A DNA stretch of 25,725 bases, from the NCBI GenBank assembly GCA_037135095.1, contig JBAXKZ010000020.1, forward strand, positions 1 through 25,725, given 5' to 3'. Numbering within the stretch: position 1 is the first letter of the stretch; every line of letters starts with the position of its first letter. Origin of the DNA: CAIMZW01 sp037135095. Lineage in GTDB: Bacteria > Actinomycetota > Actinomycetes > Nanopelagicales > Nanopelagicaceae. Position numbers and translations under genes: made by a program. Positions 23,213 through 25,725 of the stretch are shown here, piece after piece. A model generated the notes under the pieces. That model was given only the letters and a program-made list of their open reading frames with translations, was not told the origin of the DNA and searched no databases.

Positions 23213-23973
23213 TGGCCCGCAAACTTAATCTCCGAATTTGGCGAGGTAACTCGACCGATGGTGGGCTACAAAACATCACCGTTGACGCCAACGAGGGTGA
23301 AGTTGTTCTCGATGTCATTCACCGCGTCCAAGCCGAGCAGATGAACGACCTTGCGGTTCGTTGGAACTGTAAGGCCGGTAAGTGCGGTTCTTGTTCAATG
23401 GAGATCAATGGAAAGCCACGGCTGGCATGTATGACCCAGGTTGCAAGCTTTGAAGAGGACGAAACCATCACCCTTACCCCACTTCGCGCATTTCCGGTTA
23501 TCAAAGATTTGGTCACTGACGTCTCCTTTAATTACAAGAAAGCGATGGAGATTCCTGCATATGAAGCTCCTGCCCATCTGAAACCAGGCGAAGCTCGAAT
23601 GCAACAGGTTGATGTCGAGCGCAGCCAAGAATTTAGAAAGTGCATCGAGTGCTTCCTATGCCAAGACACTTGTCACGTAATTCGCGATCACGAAGAGAAT
23701 AAGAAGTCCTTTGCTGGGCCAAGATTCTTTATCCGAATCGCAGAGTTAGATATGCACCCATTAGATACCTTGCGGAACCGCAAGCAGAAGGCCCAAGAAG
23801 AGCATGGGCTAGGAATGTGTAACATCACGAAATGCTGTACCGAAGTATGCCCAGAGCACATTCGGATCACGGATAACGCAATCATTCCGATGAAAGAGCG
23901 CGTAGTAGACGTGAAATATGACCCTGCCCGCTGGTTAGGCGCCAAAATCCGAAAGCGAGACGGTATTCTCTAA
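23212..23973 (+). CDS. sdhB: succinate dehydrogenase iron-sulfur subunit
   Basis: This is the electron-transfer subunit between flavin and quinone, 253 aa. The N-terminal [2Fe-2S] ferredoxin domain has Cys53, Cys58, Cys61 and Cys73. The C-terminal domain has CIECFLCQDTC (Cys144, 147, 150, 154) and CNITKCCTEVCP (Cys203, 209, 213). These spacings match the [4Fe-4S] and [3Fe-4S] ligands of SdhB; Cys208 is extra. The start overlaps the sdhA stop by one base. The set is complete as a three-gene Sdh1-like complex. Confidence 0.96.
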   Translation: MARKLNLRIWRGNSTDGGLQNITVDANEGEVVLDVIHRVQAEQMNDLAVRWNCKAGKCGSCSMEINGKPRLACMTQVASFEEDETITLTPLRAFPVIKDLVTDVSFNYKKAMEIPAYEAPAHLKPGEARMQQVDVERSQEFRKCIECFLCQDTCHVIRDHEENKKSFAGPRFFIRIAELDMHPLDTLRNRKQKAQEEHGLGMCNITKCCTEVCPEHIRITDNAIIPMKERVVDVKYDPARWLGAKIRKRDGIL

Positions 23974-23976
23974 GGC

Positions 23977-24339
23977 ATGAAACTTCTTGTTCGTTGGGCA
24001 GTTCTTGCATTAGCTTTTTGGGCAGCAACTACTTTGATTCCTGGTATCACCATTCATGGGGGCGCCAGGAAATATCTCTGGGTCGCGCTACTCTTCGGAT
24101 TAATTAATAGCTTCTTTGGCTCCTTCTTAAAGCTAATGACATTTCCCTTCGTCTTAATTACCTTCGGTCTCTTCAGCGTCGTTATCAACGCTGCCATGCT
24201 GATGCTTACCGCTAGATGGAGCAGCTCGCTGGATGTTAAAAATTTCTGGTCAGCGCTTCTGGCTTCGTTGGTAATTAGTTTCGTTTCCTCGGTCTTAAAC
24301 GGCATTTTCAATAAGAAGCCAATTAAAGGTTACCGCTGA
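23977..24339 (+). CDS. small four-helix membrane protein (phage holin 4 / DUF360-like family)
   Basis: This 120-aa protein is almost entirely hydrophobic with four predicted transmembrane helices (about residues 4-21, 32-51, 54-76 and 85-110) and a basic C-terminal end. The pattern with IPGI near residue 22 and LLFGLIN, TFPFVLITFGLFSVVINA in the middle is that of the widespread holin-4-like (DUF360) family. Despite the name, members are common chromosomal genes and nothing here indicates a phage. Its function is unknown. It starts 3 nt after the sdhB stop and its own stop overlaps the proposed CTG start of crcB1. Confidence 0.82.
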   Translation: MKLLVRWAVLALAFWAATTLIPGITIHGGARKYLWVALLFGLINSFFGSFLKLMTFPFVLITFGLFSVVINAAMLMLTARWSSSLDVKNFWSALLASLVISFVSSVLNGIFNKKPIKGYR

Positions 24340-24713
24340 AAAAGTTAGCGGTTGTTGCTCTTGGTGGGATTGCAGGCTCGCTCGCCCGATGGGCAGTGGC
24401 GTTGGCGATTCCAGATCACGGCTTTCCGTGGGCGGTCCTATTAGTTAATTATGTTGGGACCGTGCTCCTTGCCGCACTTTTGATTTACCTTAATTTTCAT
24501 GAAGCACCAAAGTGGTGGTGGCGACCAGGTCTGGGCGCTGGGTTTTGCGGCGGCTTCACTACTTACTCCGCCTTTGCGGTAAAGATGGATCAATACCTAA
24601 ATGATGGCAAGACCGCCGCCGCCTTTAGTTATGCGCTCGCCTCGTTATTTGGAAGCTACCTTTTGGTTTTGGCAACTAATGAATTGCTGCAAAAGAAGTG
24701 GGCCAAGCGATGA
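24336..24713 (+). CDS. crcB1: fluoride channel subunit CrcB/Fluc, likely CTG start
   Basis: This is a small membrane channel that exports fluoride passively, 125 aa from the chosen start, four helices. Conserved features are GGIAGSLARW (residues 10-19), Asn38 in VNYVGT, and GFCGGFTTYSAF (69-80). The only ATG/GTG/TTG start in frame is GTG at 24396, which would remove the first helix and its conserved GG...R motif. CTG at 24336 lies in a CTGA overlap with the previous stop and has AAAGG 6 nt upstream, the same coupled layout as other gene pairs here. A sequencing error or a different start remains possible. It is paired with crcB2, so the channel is probably a heterodimer. Confidence 0.82.
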   Translation: MKKLAVVALGGIAGSLARWAVALAIPDHGFPWAVLLVNYVGTVLLAALLIYLNFHEAPKWWWRPGLGAGFCGGFTTYSAFAVKMDQYLNDGKTAAAFSYALASLFGSYLLVLATNELLQKKWAKR

Positions 24714-25048
24714 GAGGGTTACTAATTGCCTTAGGTGCTGGTGTCGGCGCACCCATGCGATACCTAATTGATAAATTTGTTAAAGAGTTGCACTCTTCAT
24801 ATCTTCCGCTCGAGACTTTATTAATCAATACCTTAGGTTCATTTGTCCTAGGGCTAGTTATAAATTCGCATGGCAATATCGTTTTAATTCTGGGAACTGG
24901 TTTCGCTGGAGCATTTACCACTTGGTCCACTTTTGCAGTAGAGACTCATAGTTTGCTTCACACCAATCGCAAATCTGCGGCAATTAGTTACCTTGCTTTA
25001 ACCTTAGTATTCGGAATTGCAGCAGCAGCGCTAGGAAATGCGCTCTAG
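24710..25048 (+). CDS. crcB2: fluoride channel subunit CrcB/Fluc
   Basis: This is the second Fluc-type fluoride channel subunit, 112 aa, four helices. It has GAGVGAPMRY with Arg17, Asn40 in LLINTLGSF, and FTTWSTF (69-75). ATG at 24710 forms an ATGA overlap with crcB1; a GTG 12 nt upstream is less likely. Tandem unlike crcB genes in Gram-positive bacteria usually encode heterodimeric channels with opposed subunits. The stop overlaps the stop of the converging peptidase gene inside the sequence CTAG. Confidence 0.9.
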   Translation: MRGLLIALGAGVGAPMRYLIDKFVKELHSSYLPLETLLINTLGSFVLGLVINSHGNIVLILGTGFAGAFTTWSTFAVETHSLLHTNRKSAAISYLALTLVFGIAAAALGNAL

Positions 25049-25725
25049 CTTCGACTTAAGTTAGACATCCAAACTTCAACTTCATCAGGATGACTTGGCA
25101 ACCCTTGGCTGAGCACCCGGCAACCAGTTTCGGTAACTAGGACATCATCTTCGATGCGAACTCCAATACCGCGATATTCAACGGGGAAGAGTTCATCATC
25201 GGCATGAATATAAAGTCCAGGCTCCACGGTAAGAATCATGCCTGGCTCTAAAGTGGCTTCGAGGAACTGTTCTTTGCGGGCCAACGCACAATCGTGAACA
25301 TCCATACCTAACATATGTCCGGTGCTATGAATCGTCCATCGTCGGTGCAGCCCTATCTCGGGCTTCATGGATTCTTCAGCAGAGACTGGCAGGACTCCCA
25401 TCGCGGCCAAACCTTCAGCCAAAACTTTTTGGGCAGCTAGATGAAAATCGCGAAAGTTAGCGCCGGGCTTAACTGCGGCGATGCCTGCCTTTTGAGCTTC
25501 ATAGACCAATAGGTAGATCTCGCGTTGTTGCGGCGTAAATTTTCCGTTGATTGGCAAAGTACGGGTGATATCAGCGGTGTAAAGCGAGTCAACCTCGACG
25601 CCAGCATCGATAAGAATTAAGTCACCTGGCAGGACATCGCCATCATTTCGGGTCCAATGCAAAATACAGGCGTGGGATCCTGAGGCCGCGATGGTGTCAT
25701 AGCCAACATCGTTGCCTTCCAACCG
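25045..25725 (-). CDS. pepP: Xaa-Pro aminopeptidase (M24 family), C-terminal part
   Basis: This is the catalytic C-terminal domain of a cytoplasmic metallopeptidase that removes N-terminal residues before proline. About 226 residues are inside the window; the reading frame stays open to the edge, so the N-terminal domain and start are missing. The dinuclear metal ligands of the pita-bread fold are visible: Asp in LIDAG, Asp in TADITRT, His in STGHMLG, Glu in TVEPGLY and Glu in VRIEDD. GNDVGYDTIAASGSHACILHW at the visible start is typical of PepP-type enzymes. A TTG near the edge is not a credible start because the conserved sequence continues upstream of it. Confidence 0.93.
   Translation of the reverse strand, partial: RLEGNDVGYDTIAASGSHACILHWTRNDGDVLPGDLILIDAGVEVDSLYTADITRTLPINGKFTPQQREIYLLVYEAQKAGIAAVKPGANFRDFHLAAQKVLAEGLAAMGVLPVSAEESMKPEIGLHRRWTIHSTGHMLGMDVHDCALARKEQFLEATLEPGMILTVEPGLYIHADDELFPVEYRGIGVRIEDDVLVTETGCRVLSQGLPSHPDEVEVWMSNLSRS

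Noticed and set aside
23977..24339. Prophage remnant suggested by a holin-like protein
   Set aside because: The family is widespread on bacterial chromosomes and there are no other phage genes, attachment sites or composition changes around it.
24396..24713. crcB1 starting at GTG 24396
   Set aside because: It removes the conserved first helix and has no ribosome site in front; the CTG start fits better.
1..25725. CRISPR arrays, insertion sequences, integrase sites
   Set aside because: No regularly spaced repeats, transposase genes or terminal inverted repeats were seen on reading both strands.

Overview
The window looks like a compact, moderate-GC chromosome segment of an actinobacterium (Actinomycetota). 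The best evidence is gene content: peptidylprolyl isomerase, rhomboid, crgA, a trpG/pabA-type amidotransferase, a PASTA kinase of the PknB type and a PP2C phosphatase of the PstP type lie in the order known from the oriC-proximal cell-wall locus of actinobacteria, and the succinate dehydrogenase is of the mycobacterial Sdh1 type with a single large membrane subunit. Many genes overlap by 1-8 nt, intergenic gaps are tiny and GC is moderate by eye (not counted). This suggests a streamlined lineage, perhaps of the freshwater planktonic kind, but that assignment is inference. No mobile element, phage module or CRISPR array was seen.

Left part (1-11934). The 3' end of a tRNA-Ala and its terminator are followed by two divergent operons that share a 159-bp control region with a nested inverted repeat. 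The leftward operon is livK-livG-livF-livH-livM-aacS: a LIV-type ABC importer whose last gene is acetoacetyl-CoA synthetase. The rightward operon is alpha/beta hydrolase, D-3-hydroxybutyrate dehydrogenase, prpB, prpC, prpD. Read together they suggest import and breakdown of short 3-hydroxyacids or their esters: hydrolysis, oxidation to the 3-ketoacid, activation to the CoA thioester, and disposal of propionyl-CoA by the 2-methylcitrate cycle. Branched-chain amino acid use is the main alternative.

Middle part (12038-16423). This is the conserved cell-wall and signalling cluster: ppi, rhomboid, a 50-bp gap with three DnaA-box-like sequences, crgA, pabA/trpG, pknB and pstP. The cluster is shortened: pknA, pbpA, rodA and the FHA genes that usually lie between or beside pknB and pstP are absent here, and PstP lacks its usual membrane anchor.

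Right part (16508-25725). tRNA-Leu(CAG) abuts a glycerophosphodiesterase start codon, followed by pheA, serS and a HAD phosphatase in a tight run. Then come tRNA-Ser(TGA), sdhC-sdhA-sdhB, a small 4-TM membrane protein, two tandem fluoride channel genes (crcB1, apparently starting at CTG, and crcB2), and the C-terminal part of a leftward M24 Xaa-Pro aminopeptidase cut by the window edge. No stretch longer than 300 bases lacks a gene.
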